Positions 17,937 through 26,672 of a DNA stretch of 64,000 nucleotides are shown in pieces; within the stretch, counting starts at the first letter, position 1, and the number at the start of each line of letters is the position of its first letter. Under the pieces are notes generated by a model, which made no database searches, had not been told where the DNA came from, and was given only the letters and a program-made list of their open reading frames with translations. The DNA is from UBA7657 sp049652985 (GTDB lineage: Bacteria > Pseudomonadota > Alphaproteobacteria > Micavibrionales > Micavibrionaceae). Location of the stretch: NCBI GenBank assembly GCA_049652985.1, contig JBASFK010000002.1, positions 620,001 to 684,000 on the forward strand. The letters run 5' to 3'. Position numbers and translations under genes: made by a program.

Positions 17937-18265
17937 AGGAAGGCGACTTTCACGATGGAATAAATACAGACCGCGCCGAGGGCGACGAACGCGATGCATT
18001 TTGCCGTCATCGAAACTTTTAGAATGCCCGGGGCGTGGACGTAATCTTCGAGAATTTCATGAATGCCGAGCATGGCGTGGTAGAACGTAACCACGATGAG
18101 CGCGATCATCAGCACGGCGTTGACGGGGCTTTGTAGCCATGCGCGGAAAACTTCGTAAGGCGCGCCGATCAGGCCGAGGATATTCAGCACGAACCAGATG
18201 CATAGCGGGATGGCGGCGATGGCCGTGAAGCGAAGGATCAACCAGTGTTTTTTGGCTTCGAGCAT
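17933..18265 (-). CDS. sdhD: Succinate dehydrogenase membrane anchor subunit
   Basis: The 110-residue protein has three transmembrane helices and belongs to the complex II anchor that binds quinone and haem b. The expected haem-ligand and quinone region is visible as TFYHAMLGIHEILEDYVH in helix 2. Sequence conservation in this family is low; the call rests on this motif, size and position between sdhC and sdhA. It overlaps sdhA by 4 bases. Confidence 0.94.
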   Translation of the reverse strand: MLEAKKHWLILRFTAIAAIPLCIWFVLNILGLIGAPYEVFRAWLQSPVNAVLMIALIVVTFYHAMLGIHEILEDYVHAPGILKVSMTAKCIAFVALGAVCIYSIVKVAFL

Positions 18266-18273
18266 TGCGGGTC

Positions 18274-18657
18274 CTAATTATAAACGTCGTACCAGGTGGC
18301 GGCTGTTGCCAAGACGGTCAGGAGCAACACCACGTAGCCGGAAAAATAAGCGTGTTTGAGTTTGAACATACGGCCTGTATCCCAGATCAGATGGCGGACG
18401 CCGTTGAAGAGATGGTAGTAGAAGCTGAACGACCAGCCGAACATCATGAAGATGCCGAGCGGCGAGCGGATGAAATTCATGGCGATGTTATATTGGTCTT
18501 CTCCAAGCGCTGCCGCGACCAGCCACCAGGCGATCATCAAGCCGCCTATGCTCAGCGCGGCACCGGTCATGCGGTGCAAAATTGACAGATTGGCGAGCAG
18601 CGGCAGTTTATAAACCTGCAGGTGGGGCGAGAGAGGCCTGTTGGTATTGGATGACAT
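18274..18657 (-). CDS. sdhC: Succinate dehydrogenase cytochrome b556 subunit
   Basis: The 127-residue protein has three transmembrane helices and the SdhC hallmarks: RPLSPHLQVYKLP near the N-terminus, SILHRMTGAAL in helix 1, and the haem-ligand segment YYHLFNGVRHLIWD. It leads the sdhCDAB operon. A palindromic repeat occupies most of the gap before it, and the operon promoter must lie there or downstream of asd. Confidence 0.96.
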   Translation of the reverse strand: MSSNTNRPLSPHLQVYKLPLLANLSILHRMTGAALSIGGLMIAWWLVAAALGEDQYNIAMNFIRSPLGIFMMFGWSFSFYYHLFNGVRHLIWDTGRMFKLKHAYFSGYVVLLLTVLATAATWYDVYN

Positions 18658-18747
18658 AATAATCTCGTATAAAAGGCGTGCGTAAACGCCTCATCATCAT
18701 AGGTTTTATATAAGTGATTTCAATAGGTTTGTTGTTTCTTTCCTCCT

Positions 18748-18857
18748 GTCATCCCGAGGAAGCGAAGCGACGAGGGATCTTTCCCTGCAAGGATAAAGGA
18801 AAGATCCTTCGACTGCGCGCCCGCCTTTGGCAAGGCGTGCGCCTCGCTCAGGATGAC
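18748..18857. repeat. Palindromic intergenic repeat, GTCATCC family, copy 1
   Basis: The element starts GTCATCCCGAGGAAGCGAAGC and ends CTCGCTCAGGATGAC, so its ends are imperfect inverted repeats. Inside it GGATCTTTCC pairs with GGAAAGATCC. It lies between the asd stop and sdhC. Another copy of the same family is at 62342-62425. Confidence 0.75.
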
Positions 18858-18864
18858 GATAAGA

Positions 18865-19890
18865 TTAAGCCGCGACCCTGGCTTTCAACTGCTTTTTTAC
18901 CAGCAATTCCGCGATTTGCACGGCATTCAGGGCCGCGCCCTTGCGGAGGTTATCGGCCACGCACCAGAAATTGAGGCCGTTTTCGACGGATATGTCCTCG
19001 CGTATGCGGCTGACATAGACGTCGTCGTCGCCCTGCGTTTCGGCAGGCGTGGCGTAGGACAATTCGTTGTCGGTATCGATGACGGTGATACCCGGCGCCT
19101 TGCGCAGGAGTTTACGCGCCTCGTCGGCGGAAATTTCGCGTTCGAATTCGACATTGACCATTTCAGAGTGGCCGATGAAGACGGGCACGCGCACGCACGA
19201 CGCGCAGACCTTGATATCGGACCCGAGAATTTTTTTGGTCTCGACCATCATCTTCCATTCTTCTTTCGTCATGCCGTCATCCATGAATTTGTCGATGTGC
19301 GGAATGACGTTGAACGCGATCTGTTTCGGATAAACATCCGGCGTCGGCGTAGCGTTCATGAAGATGCCCTTGGTCTGGTTGAAGAGCTCGTCCATCGCGG
19401 CCTTGCCGGTACCGGAGACGGATTGATATGTCGCAACAACGACGCGCTTTATTTTCGCGAAGTCATGCAGCGGCTTCAGCGCCACGACCATCTGGATGGT
19501 CGAGCAATTCGGCACGGCAATGATGTTGCGCTTAGCGTAATCTTTCAGCGCTTCCGGGTTTACTTCCGGCACGATGAGGGGGATATCCGGCTCCATGCGG
19601 AACAGGCTGGTTTTATCGATGACGATGGCGTGTTTCGCCGCACGCGGGACGAATTCTTTCGACACGTCGGAGCCGGCCGCAGAGAACACGATGTCGGTGC
19701 CCTTGAAATCAAACGTGGCGAGGTTCTGAACTTTTAAATTGCGCTCGCCATAGGAAACTTCCTTGCCGACGGAGCGCGCCGAGGCAAGGGCGACAACTTC
19801 GTCCGCCGGGAATTCGCGCTCGTCGAGGATCTTCAGGACTTCCGTCCCGACATTCCCGGTAGCGCCGACGACTGCAATTTTGTATCCCAT
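18865..19890 (-). CDS. asd: Aspartate-semialdehyde dehydrogenase
   Basis: Asd reduces aspartyl phosphate to the semialdehyde, the branch point to lysine/diaminopimelate, threonine and methionine. The 341-residue protein begins with the NADP-binding motif YKIAVVGATGNVG. The catalytic cysteine is in PNCSTIQMVVALKPLHD, and the substrate-binding ASCVRVPVFIGHSE segment is present. A longer frame runs to 20064, but I chose the ATG at 19890 because an AGGAG lies at the right distance and homologues start here. Confidence 0.97.
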   Translation of the reverse strand: MGYKIAVVGATGNVGTEVLKILDEREFPADEVVALASARSVGKEVSYGERNLKVQNLATFDFKGTDIVFSAAGSDVSKEFVPRAAKHAIVIDKTSLFRMEPDIPLIVPEVNPEALKDYAKRNIIAVPNCSTIQMVVALKPLHDFAKIKRVVVATYQSVSGTGKAAMDELFNQTKGIFMNATPTPDVYPKQIAFNVIPHIDKFMDDGMTKEEWKMMVETKKILGSDIKVCASCVRVPVFIGHSEMVNVEFEREISADEARKLLRKAPGITVIDTDNELSYATPAETQGDDDVYVSRIREDISVENGLNFWCVADNLRKGAALNAVQIAELLVKKQLKARVAA

Positions 19891-19993
19891 AATAATCTCC
19901 TGTATTCCCGAGGGCTTCTCCCGCCGGGAGTATCTGTGATAGTCTAAAACCGGCTTTAAAGGCAAGGATTTCAAGCGGTTTATCGGCATTTCC

Positions 19994-22270
19994 ATGCAGG
20001 ATTCCTCGATATACGACAATATTCCCCTAGCAGTCTGCGTGCTGCGCAAAAGCCGCATGGGCAATGCCGTGCTCTATACCAACGCCGCCTTCGCCCATAT
20101 GGCAGGCGCGGACAATCCCGGCCAGGTGAAGGGGCAGAATTTCGACGATGTGTGGCCAGATTTAGAGGCCTCCATTTTTCTCAAAAAGCTGAAAAGCGTA
20201 ACGCCGCCAAAGACTTACATAATGCCCGCCAGCCGGGTTTATAAAACCGGCAAGCGCTGGGTCCATTTTGTTATCACGGAAAGCACATGGGACGGCGAAG
20301 AGGCCTTCATTCTCTGGGGCACGGATATTTCCGCAACCAAGGAACATGAAGAAGAACTGATCGCCGCGGTTGAGAAGGCCGACGCGATGGCGGAAATGAA
20401 ATCGAATTTCCTGGCGACGATGAGCCACGAGATCAGAACACCGATGCAGACGATTTACGGGCTGCTGGAGTTGATTGCCGACGAGCGGCCAGATGAGCGC
20501 ATCAGCGTCATGGTCGGTATAGCGCAGAGCGCGGCGAGCGGGCTGCTGGAAATTCTGGATGATATTCTCGATATCGCGAAGATGGATGCGAACAAGATGG
20601 AGCTCGACGTGTTCGAGGTTCCTGTGCGTACGCTTGTGCGCGGCATCCTTGAGGCGCTGGCGGTGAAGGTGCACGGCATCAATGTCGAAATGAAGGACGA
20701 TATAGACGCCGATGTACCGTTTGTGATTATCGGCGATCCGAAGCGCCTGCGCCAGATCATCATGAATCTCGCGGGTAATGCCCTCAAATTCACCAAGGAC
20801 GGCGCGGTGACGGTGAAGGTCACGCGCAAGCTGCAGCATATTACAATCCCGACAGGCAGACTGGGCCTGCGTTTTGAAGTCATTGATACAGGCATCGGCA
20901 TGAGCGAAGAAACCTGCGCGAAACTGTTCCAGTCGTTCACGCAGGCTGATAATTCCACCTCGCGGAAATATGGCGGCACTGGCCTCGGGCTTTCGATCTG
21001 CAAAAAACTGACCGAGCTTATGGGCGGGAAGATTGGAGTTACAAGTGCTGAGGGCCAGGGATCGACATTCTGGTTCGAAATCCCGACCGAGGAGGTCGGC
21101 ACCAACGCGACGACGGTGGAATTGCCGAAGCTGGACGGGATTTCCGTTCTTTCGGTGGAAGATCACCCGCGCGGCGCGAAGGAGATTGTCAATTCCCTGC
21201 GCTCGATGGGCGCGACGGTGGAGAGTTGCCCCTCCTATATGGAAGGCTACCAGCTTGTGCAGCGGCGGCCGTTTGATGTCGCCGTGATCGACCAGGGATT
21301 GCCGGACGGGCTTGGTCTCGATCTGATCAAGGAGATCATGCATATCCGCCCGAATATCGGATTAATCATGTATACCGTGCGGGATGACGTGGGTCTGCAG
21401 CACAGTTTACAGGCGCTGGGCGTAACGTATCTCACGAAACCGGCGAGCCGCGCGGGATTGGGCGAAGCGGTCAAGAACGCGGCGCGCAAATCGAGCCATA
21501 TCACGATCGACGGCCCGACCCGCCTGCTGATCGCTGAAGATACGATCAGCGTGCAGGAAATTTTAAAGCGCCAATTGCAGAAAGTGGGCGTCGAGGCGGA
21601 TTTCGTCGAGAACGGGCGGCAGGCGCTGGATGCGCTGGAGACCGGGAAATACGGCATCCTGATTACCGACCTGCATATGCCGGGTGTCGATGGATACGGG
21701 CTGGTGGATGCGATCAGGAAAAAAGAAAAAACGAGCGGTGGACATTTCCCTGTTATCGCCCTGACCGCCGACGTGCAGATGGCGCAGCGTGATGCTTATT
21801 TAAGGCACGGGTTCGATGAATGTTTACTGAAGCCGGTTTCGCTCGGCCAATTCAGGCGGCTGCTTATACGATGGGGATTACTGGGAGATGTGCTGGCAGA
21901 CAAGGTGGAAGCGCCCAGAGCGGGGCTTGCCGCTACCGCCGCAGCGGTGGACAAGGCCGCGATGCGTGAGCTGATGGGCGCGTTCGACGACAACGCGATC
22001 GAGATGCTGGGCATGTTCGCGGAGATGACGGCGCCGCTGATTGCGCGGATTCAGAGCGCGCAGGACAACAAGGATTTTCATGACCTGAAAGAAGCAGCGC
22101 ACAGCCTGAAGGGCGCGGCGCGGTCGGCCTGCTGCAATATCCTGGGCGATATAGCAGCGGAGTTGCAGGAGCGCGCGGAGAGAAAGAAAGAATCCGCGGA
22201 ACTGGTGCAGGATATCGCGGCGGAATTCGCGCGCGCCGAGGCAGAAATCAAGACACTGAAAGCGGATTAA
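19994..22270 (+). CDS. Hybrid histidine kinase (PAS-HisKA-HATPase-REC-REC-HPt)
   Basis: The 758-residue cytosolic sensor kinase has an N-terminal PAS domain (about residues 5-110, IPLAVCVLRKS and YTNAAFAHMAG). The HisKA box MSHEIRTPMQ has its histidine near residue 145, and the HATPase shows NALKFTKDG, DTGIGMS and GGTGLGLSIC. Two receivers follow, with phospho-acceptors near residue 432 (VIDQGLPDG) and 558 (LITDLHMPGVDG), then an HPt domain with histidine near 702 (AAHSLKGAA). All phosphorelay residues are present. It has no transmembrane segment. It converges on the pilus-like operon with no gap between stop codons; a regulatory link is possible but unproven. Confidence 0.93.
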   Translation: MQDSSIYDNIPLAVCVLRKSRMGNAVLYTNAAFAHMAGADNPGQVKGQNFDDVWPDLEASIFLKKLKSVTPPKTYIMPASRVYKTGKRWVHFVITESTWDGEEAFILWGTDISATKEHEEELIAAVEKADAMAEMKSNFLATMSHEIRTPMQTIYGLLELIADERPDERISVMVGIAQSAASGLLEILDDILDIAKMDANKMELDVFEVPVRTLVRGILEALAVKVHGINVEMKDDIDADVPFVIIGDPKRLRQIIMNLAGNALKFTKDGAVTVKVTRKLQHITIPTGRLGLRFEVIDTGIGMSEETCAKLFQSFTQADNSTSRKYGGTGLGLSICKKLTELMGGKIGVTSAEGQGSTFWFEIPTEEVGTNATTVELPKLDGISVLSVEDHPRGAKEIVNSLRSMGATVESCPSYMEGYQLVQRRPFDVAVIDQGLPDGLGLDLIKEIMHIRPNIGLIMYTVRDDVGLQHSLQALGVTYLTKPASRAGLGEAVKNAARKSSHITIDGPTRLLIAEDTISVQEILKRQLQKVGVEADFVENGRQALDALETGKYGILITDLHMPGVDGYGLVDAIRKKEKTSGGHFPVIALTADVQMAQRDAYLRHGFDECLLKPVSLGQFRRLLIRWGLLGDVLADKVEAPRAGLAATAAAVDKAAMRELMGAFDDNAIEMLGMFAEMTAPLIARIQSAQDNKDFHDLKEAAHSLKGAARSACCNILGDIAAELQERAERKKESAELVQDIAAEFARAEAEIKTLKAD

Positions 22271-23035
22271 TTAGTCGCCGGAGGAGCAATCGCTATTTGG
22301 CGGCGCGGGGTCTGTTTCGTCGCCGTCGGCGTCGCCGTTAAAGACGGCCTCGGTGTTGTTCATGATCATCCAGACGCGGAAACAGACATTCGTGCCTGCA
22401 CATTCCAGGTCGCCGCCGCTGTTCAGATCTTCAGCGCCGCCGGTGGCGTCGATGATGTCGGATTCGCATTCAGCGAATTTATCGTCCAGCTTGGTCAGGG
22501 CGGCGAGGAGGAAGGCGTCGCTTTTATCCGTAGCCGTCCAGAAGAAGATGCCGTCGATGCCGTTATAGTACTGCCACTCGCCGAAGAGATCGGGCGGGGG
22601 CGGCAGGAATTTGCCTTCGCCGCCTGCAAAAATCAGTTCGTGATCGTCGACATTGGCACCGCCGGGATTGTTGCCGGGACAGCGGATGTTACGCACCTCG
22701 CGGTCACCTGAACGGGCGGGGGTAGCAGTGGCGTAATAAGTGGAATCGGGATTGATGGGATAGTTTTTGCGCGCGTCAGGGTCGCTGCCGCCGCCGGTAT
22801 TATCGATTGCCCCATCGCCCTTGGGATAAGACAGGACACATTCCTGCAGCGCGGAGCGGATGACGTTGGCCTGGCTCTCGACCTCGGTGAGGGTTTTAAA
22901 CGTGTTCTGGCTGGAGGTCTGCTGGCTGGAGGGCTCCATGAAAGTGACGGTCAGCACGGCCAGCAACGCGATGGCTATCAGAATATAAACAAGCGCGCTT
23001 CCCTTTTCGTGTTTACGGAAGCGCGCCTGTGTCAT
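22271..23035 (-). CDS. Prepilin-like protein (minor pilin candidate)
   Basis: The 254-residue protein has a short basic leader, RFRKHEKG, followed by a hydrophobic helix SALVYILIAIALLAVLTV, the pattern cut by a prepilin peptidase after Gly12. The helix lacks Glu at mature position 5 (it has Tyr). The periplasmic part is acidic and Gly/Pro-rich, with several cysteines and a DGDADGDETD stretch near the C-terminus. It is the last gene of the pilus-like operon and may be a minor or tip pilin, like PilV in type IVb systems. The sequence beyond the helix matches no family I recognise. Confidence 0.75.
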   Translation of the reverse strand: MTQARFRKHEKGSALVYILIAIALLAVLTVTFMEPSSQQTSSQNTFKTLTEVESQANVIRSALQECVLSYPKGDGAIDNTGGGSDPDARKNYPINPDSTYYATATPARSGDREVRNIRCPGNNPGGANVDDHELIFAGGEGKFLPPPPDLFGEWQYYNGIDGIFFWTATDKSDAFLLAALTKLDDKFAECESDIIDATGGAEDLNSGGDLECAGTNVCFRVWMIMNNTEAVFNGDADGDETDPAPPNSDCSSGD

Positions 23036-23059
23036 TTTTTAAATCCTGAGTATTTAAAT

Positions 23060-23094
23060 CCCGCATGGAGGCGGGAGAGGGATATCCCTCTCCC
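23060..23094 (-). promoter_or_regulatory. Palindromic hairpin between the two prepilin genes
   Basis: Bases 23073-23094 are a 22-bp perfect palindrome, which folds as a 9-bp stem (GGGAGAGGG/CCCTCTCCC) with an ATAT loop. An overlapping alternative stem pairs CCCGC (23060-23064) with GCGGG (23071-23075). There is no T-tract. In the minus-strand mRNA it follows the first prepilin stop directly, a position suited to 3'-end stabilisation or partial termination. Confidence 0.55.
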
Positions 23095-23101
23095 CTGCTC
23101 C

Positions 23102-23836
23102 TTATTGCTCGATAAGGACGTGGTAGTAGTAGTTGGCGCCGCCCTGCGAGAAGCAGCCGAACGCCTGGCCATTCAGAGCAGCCGCAGCACCCTCGCCGAG
23201 CGTTCCGCCGGTGCCGCCGGAAGCAAGGGCCGTAACCCATGTACCGCCGGAGCCGGTTCCCATGTTGGTGTCAATGTTGATACCCGTATCAGCCACGGCA
23301 GCTGCGCCGACGCCGAGCTCAGTGTTAATACGGTTACAGATCGAGGTTTCAACGTTCGGCAGGATCGCCATGATCTCAGCCGTCGTCGAGGTTTCGTTGT
23401 TGCCGCCGCCGCTGGTGCCAACCAGGAAGACTTCGTTCTGGCCGTTAAACACCCATGCCTGGGGCGAAGAGCCGGTCACGACATCCTCAGGCGCCAGAAC
23501 ATACGTTGCGCCGCCACCTTGTGGATGGAACACGCATCGCGTGTTCGAGTTGGTGCAGGCTCCGAAGTCGGACGGAGAGTTGAATTCAAGCGTATTGGCG
23601 CTGGTGTTGCTGGAAACCATCATGCGGATGATGGCCGTGCGGATCGAGGATGGATATTGCGTGATCTGCGCGCTGCTGATCAGGTTGGTTTCATTGTTCG
23701 CATCACCACCACCTGACCGGCTCGACTGCGTTACAGCGTATGATAGCGCCGCGAAAAGGGCTACAGCGATGAGGATAAGAAAAAGGACGTTTCCTTTTTC
23801 AGAAACACGCTGTTGTATTTGAGCAGTCTTGAGCAT
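23102..23836 (-). CDS. Prepilin-like protein (probable major pilin)
   Basis: The 244-residue protein has a leader ending SEKG and a hydrophobic helix NVLFLILIAVALFAALSYAV, fitting cleavage after Gly15 by the prepilin peptidase encoded nearby. Mature residue 5 is Leu, not the usual Glu. The periplasmic part is Ser/Thr/Gly-rich, with four scattered cysteines and a QGGANYYYHVLIEQ end. I start at the ATG at 23836 because GGAGA lies seven bases upstream and the leader then has normal length; the longer frame to 23989 runs into the upstream gene. Its position as the first of two pilin-like genes suggests the main subunit. Confidence 0.78.
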   Translation of the reverse strand: MLKTAQIQQRVSEKGNVLFLILIAVALFAALSYAVTQSSRSGGGDANNETNLISSAQITQYPSSIRTAIIRMMVSSNTSANTLEFNSPSDFGACTNSNTRCVFHPQGGGATYVLAPEDVVTGSSPQAWVFNGQNEVFLVGTSGGGNNETSTTAEIMAILPNVETSICNRINTELGVGAAAVADTGINIDTNMGTGSGGTWVTALASGGTGGTLGEGAAAALNGQAFGCFSQGGANYYYHVLIEQ

Positions 23837-23870
23837 TTGTTTTCTCCAAATTTGAACTCTGATCACTATA

Positions 23871-24413
23871 TCATCCCGGCTTGTCGACGGAAACCTTGTT
23901 AATCTTGAGGGCTGCCGCCAATGGCACCCGTTCACATTCGCGTCCCACGCACAATCTGTCAATGCTGACCCGCCATCCCGAACCCCCATTCTGGATATGG
24001 CCTATCGCCTCGCGGAACTGGCCGAAAGCGGCAGTGTTTTCGGCTGTTACCAGAATAGACGCCCCATTAGCCTTAATCGATAGGCCCGTATAGATATCTT
24101 TGATTTTATCAACAAATTGTGTGACTTCCTCAGCCTTTACGGGGATGTCCTTAATGACCGGAACCACTGGCTTAAGAGCTTCGGCCTCCTGCAGCTGGGC
24201 GCGAAATTCCGTCATTTTCTGCATCTGTATGGTTGCGTAGAGCCCAAGAGCGCCCGCGGAAGCCCAGGCGATCCCGGCTATAACCAGCAAGCTCTGGCCC
24301 GCGTGCTGGGGCAGTTTTTCAAGAAAAGCGTTCAGATCCTCGGAAACCTTAGGATCCGCATATTTCTTCAAACTGCGCCAATCGAACGATTTTAATGATT
24401 TTAAATCAATCAT
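23871..24413 (-). CDS. Bitopic membrane protein, PilO/GspM-like assembly subunit
   Basis: The 180-residue protein has a cytosolic N-terminus (MIDLKSLKSFDWRSLKKY), one transmembrane helix at about residues 40-62, a helical stretch (LQEAEALKPVV), and a small alpha/beta periplasmic domain (SILVTAENTAAFGQFREAIGHI). This is the layout of PilO and GspM, inner-membrane assembly proteins of pili and type II secretion; the sequence itself is too diverged to prove it. Two cysteines (RLCVGREC) may form a disulfide. The operon position, next to the prepilins and the following bitopic protein, supports the role. Confidence 0.6.
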   Translation of the reverse strand: MIDLKSLKSFDWRSLKKYADPKVSEDLNAFLEKLPQHAGQSLLVIAGIAWASAGALGLYATIQMQKMTEFRAQLQEAEALKPVVPVIKDIPVKAEEVTQFVDKIKDIYTGLSIKANGASILVTAENTAAFGQFREAIGHIQNGGSGWRVSIDRLCVGRECERVPLAAALKINKVSVDKPG

Positions 24414-24443
24414 TTAGAAGTACCCAACCCCTGGTTGCCCATT

Positions 24444-24472
24444 AATATACATTATATATGTAAAGCGTTAAA
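24444..24472 (-). promoter_or_regulatory. Possible internal promoter before the PilO/GspM-like gene
   Basis: On the minus strand TTTAAC (24467-24472) and TATATT (24444-24449) are separated by 17 bases in an AT-rich gap, the only sizeable gap in this operon. It could give the two prepilins and the bitopic protein extra expression over the upstream machinery genes. Confidence 0.35.
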
Positions 24473-24486
24473 CCTACCTGAATGCC

Positions 24487-25449
24487 CTATCTCGAGTTTT
24501 TAACCCTTACCCGGCCGTCTTTTTCGATTTTCCCGGTGGGGGTACCAAATTCATTAGCAAAAGCCTGGGGCACCAAGGCCTCCCATTCCAGCTGGCCACT
24601 GCCCTTGACCTCGTATTTAACCAGCGTGCCGTCCTTAACGGCCAGGGCATCCAGCAACTCCTGGATGCGGACCATATGTTTGACCGTGTCGCTCTGCATG
24701 GCGTTGTGCGCCTTAATCATCAATTCGTTTGAAGAGTCCTCGCTTTGTTTTTTCACGCTGGCGAGATTGCGCTCGGTCAGGCTCACGCCGATAAAATTGA
24801 AAATAAGAACAAGCGCGGCAATAAGCGCGACCAGCATTCCGGAGAACATGAGCATGCGCGCCGTGGCGCGCGCGAGCTTTTCAGTCTTGAGTTGCTTGTT
24901 GCGCCAGGGAACGACATCGGCGACTTCCGGATTGATGGTGACGAAGTTGGCATCCATGCTCTGCACGCGTGGTAAAATCGTACGCGACGCGCCGAGAAAA
25001 ACCTGCATGCGCCCCGTTTCCGGATCCCATCTCAGGGCGGAAGCGATACCTTCCTGCTCGTACAGGTAAACGGTTTCGCGGTCCCAGTATTCGCTATTTC
25101 CCGGCAAAGCCGCAGCCAGCGGGCACCAGCTATGGGGGTTCGATGCCAGCGCCGTTGACGGACAGGCGAGATACCAGACGCGGCCCTCATCGACGGAATA
25201 GCAGAAATGAACCTTCTCGGTGCCGCAGGCCTGTGACGACGCGTTCCATACGGCTTCTTCCTCGGTGCCCGGAATATGCGGCACAACGCCACCAATCAGT
25301 TCAAGAGGAAGATACGGATAAAGTTCGCTGACAAAATCCTTTGCCTCGCCGGCAAGATAATCGGACATGCCGGGACGCGGGCGCGAAACGCCGGCTCTTT
25401 TCTCGGAAGGACTGCCTCCCCTGTTCTTTGCTCCGATGACCAAACTCAC
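24487..25449 (-). CDS. Bitopic membrane protein, GspL/PilN- or PilO2-like assembly subunit
   Basis: The 320-residue protein has a cytosolic domain of about 180 residues (GEAKDFVSELYPYLPLELIGG to PWRNKQLKT), one transmembrane helix near residues 190-215, a coiled-coil-like region, and a C-terminal periplasmic domain containing VKYEVKGSGQLEWEALVP. A cytosolic domain, one helix and a periplasmic ferredoxin-like fold are the layout of GspL or of PilM plus PilN fused. R64 PilO-type pilin accessory proteins are another possibility. The 4-base overlap with the platform-protein gene ties it to the machine. Confidence 0.62.
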   Translation of the reverse strand: MSLVIGAKNRGGSPSEKRAGVSRPRPGMSDYLAGEAKDFVSELYPYLPLELIGGVVPHIPGTEEEAVWNASSQACGTEKVHFCYSVDEGRVWYLACPSTALASNPHSWCPLAAALPGNSEYWDRETVYLYEQEGIASALRWDPETGRMQVFLGASRTILPRVQSMDANFVTINPEVADVVPWRNKQLKTEKLARATARMLMFSGMLVALIAALVLIFNFIGVSLTERNLASVKKQSEDSSNELMIKAHNAMQSDTVKHMVRIQELLDALAVKDGTLVKYEVKGSGQLEWEALVPQAFANEFGTPTGKIEKDGRVRVKNSR

Positions 25450-26666
25450 ATCGCTCCTTGCATCAGGCCGCCCATCATTGAATCCATGCTCATATTCATA
25501 ACCGTCAGGGCGTAAATTGCAGAACCGAACGCGATCGCTAGAAAGACACCGGTGAGGGCAAAAGCCAGCCAGACGATTAGGGAGTGTTTTGTCTTCGCGG
25601 CCTGCGAACGCATTTCAGAAATAGACTCCATTACTGTAGCAACTTGGCCGAGGTCCGACAAGCTGGCCAGTTCAAGGCGTTCGTTACGGGTCAAAGGCGG
25701 CCTGTCGAGGGCGGAGCCGAGGCTGACACCGCGCCCGAGGTCGACCAGGGATTCATCCCAGTATTCGGCCACATCGGGGGCCGAGGATGCATCGGAGGAT
25801 TGCTCAAGCGTATCATTAATAGGCACAAGACCGCGCAGCATACGGGCGGCAGCCGACATCGAATCGGCGAAGGCCAGGTCGCGAAGATAACCGCCGATCA
25901 GGGGGATTCGGCGTACGACGCGGGCGGTAGGCCAGTCCTTCTTGCCCCGGTTGATCCAGAACGAGAATACGCACCAGGCCATGAAAACGCCCATGCCGAC
26001 CGAAAACCAGATCAGCACGTCCCATGTCAGGCCGAGGCGACCGACGACGCGGGTGAATTTTTCAAGCTCCACGGGATCGGTCGGCGGGTTGTCGGTGAAC
26101 CATTTCAGGACCATGTCCTTACCGGCCCAGAGGGACGAGACGATGGAGAACACGTCGAAAGCCAGCCAGCCCATCGTGCCCATAATCGCGCGCGCATTTT
26201 TGCGTTTTTGCGTGATGGAGTGAATGGCGTGCGGTATGCCTTCCACCAGGCGGTTCGCGCGTTCGGAACCGGCAAGAATGGCCAGCGTCCCGTGGTCGAA
26301 AATGTTAAGTGCCTTCAGCGCATCGATGACGCCAAGACCGCGGGCAAGCGCTTCGCGCGCGGGCGCCATGATGTTCTGGCGGCGCGGATTGGTTTCAGCC
26401 TGAATGATTTTCCACAGCGCAACGCCGGGCGATTGCGAAATAGAACGGAATTGAATGCCGCGCAGCAACTGCACCTGCCACCATGTCGAGCGCGCAAGGA
26501 GACGCTCGAGCGGCGAGCGTTCATGCGGCCGTATGGCGAGAATGTAGCCGCCTTTTTGCACGATGGCATTGCGCACATCGTCTTTCGAAGGCAGGTAGAA
26601 CGATTCCGTCACTTTCCTTGGTCCGGAGGTCGTCTCGTAGGCGATTTCGGCAACCCACTGCTGCAT
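25446..26666 (-). CDS. Inner-membrane platform protein, GspF/PilC/PilR family
   Basis: The 406-residue protein has the usual two-repeat plan of type II secretion/type IV pilus platform proteins: a cytosolic helical domain, transmembrane helices near residues 165-190 and 225-245, a second cytosolic domain, and a final helix (SLIVWLAFALTGVFLAIAFG). The motif PLIGGYLRDLAFADSMSAAARML matches the conserved region after the second helix, where family members read PxxGxxxxxxxxxRFxRxLs. It anchors the assembly ATPase. It lies between the ATPase gene (6 bases away) and the bitopic protein gene. Confidence 0.88.
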   Translation of the reverse strand: MQQWVAEIAYETTSGPRKVTESFYLPSKDDVRNAIVQKGGYILAIRPHERSPLERLLARSTWWQVQLLRGIQFRSISQSPGVALWKIIQAETNPRRQNIMAPAREALARGLGVIDALKALNIFDHGTLAILAGSERANRLVEGIPHAIHSITQKRKNARAIMGTMGWLAFDVFSIVSSLWAGKDMVLKWFTDNPPTDPVELEKFTRVVGRLGLTWDVLIWFSVGMGVFMAWCVFSFWINRGKKDWPTARVVRRIPLIGGYLRDLAFADSMSAAARMLRGLVPINDTLEQSSDASSAPDVAEYWDESLVDLGRGVSLGSALDRPPLTRNERLELASLSDLGQVATVMESISEMRSQAAKTKHSLIVWLAFALTGVFLAIAFGSAIYALTVMNMSMDSMMGGLMQGAM

Positions 26667-26672
26667 GAGGGA

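Noticed and set aside
18853..19737. 294-codon plus-strand frame
   Set aside because: It is antisense to asd.
20162..21343. 393-codon minus-strand frame
   Set aside because: It is antisense to the PAS-HisKA-HATPase part of the hybrid kinase.
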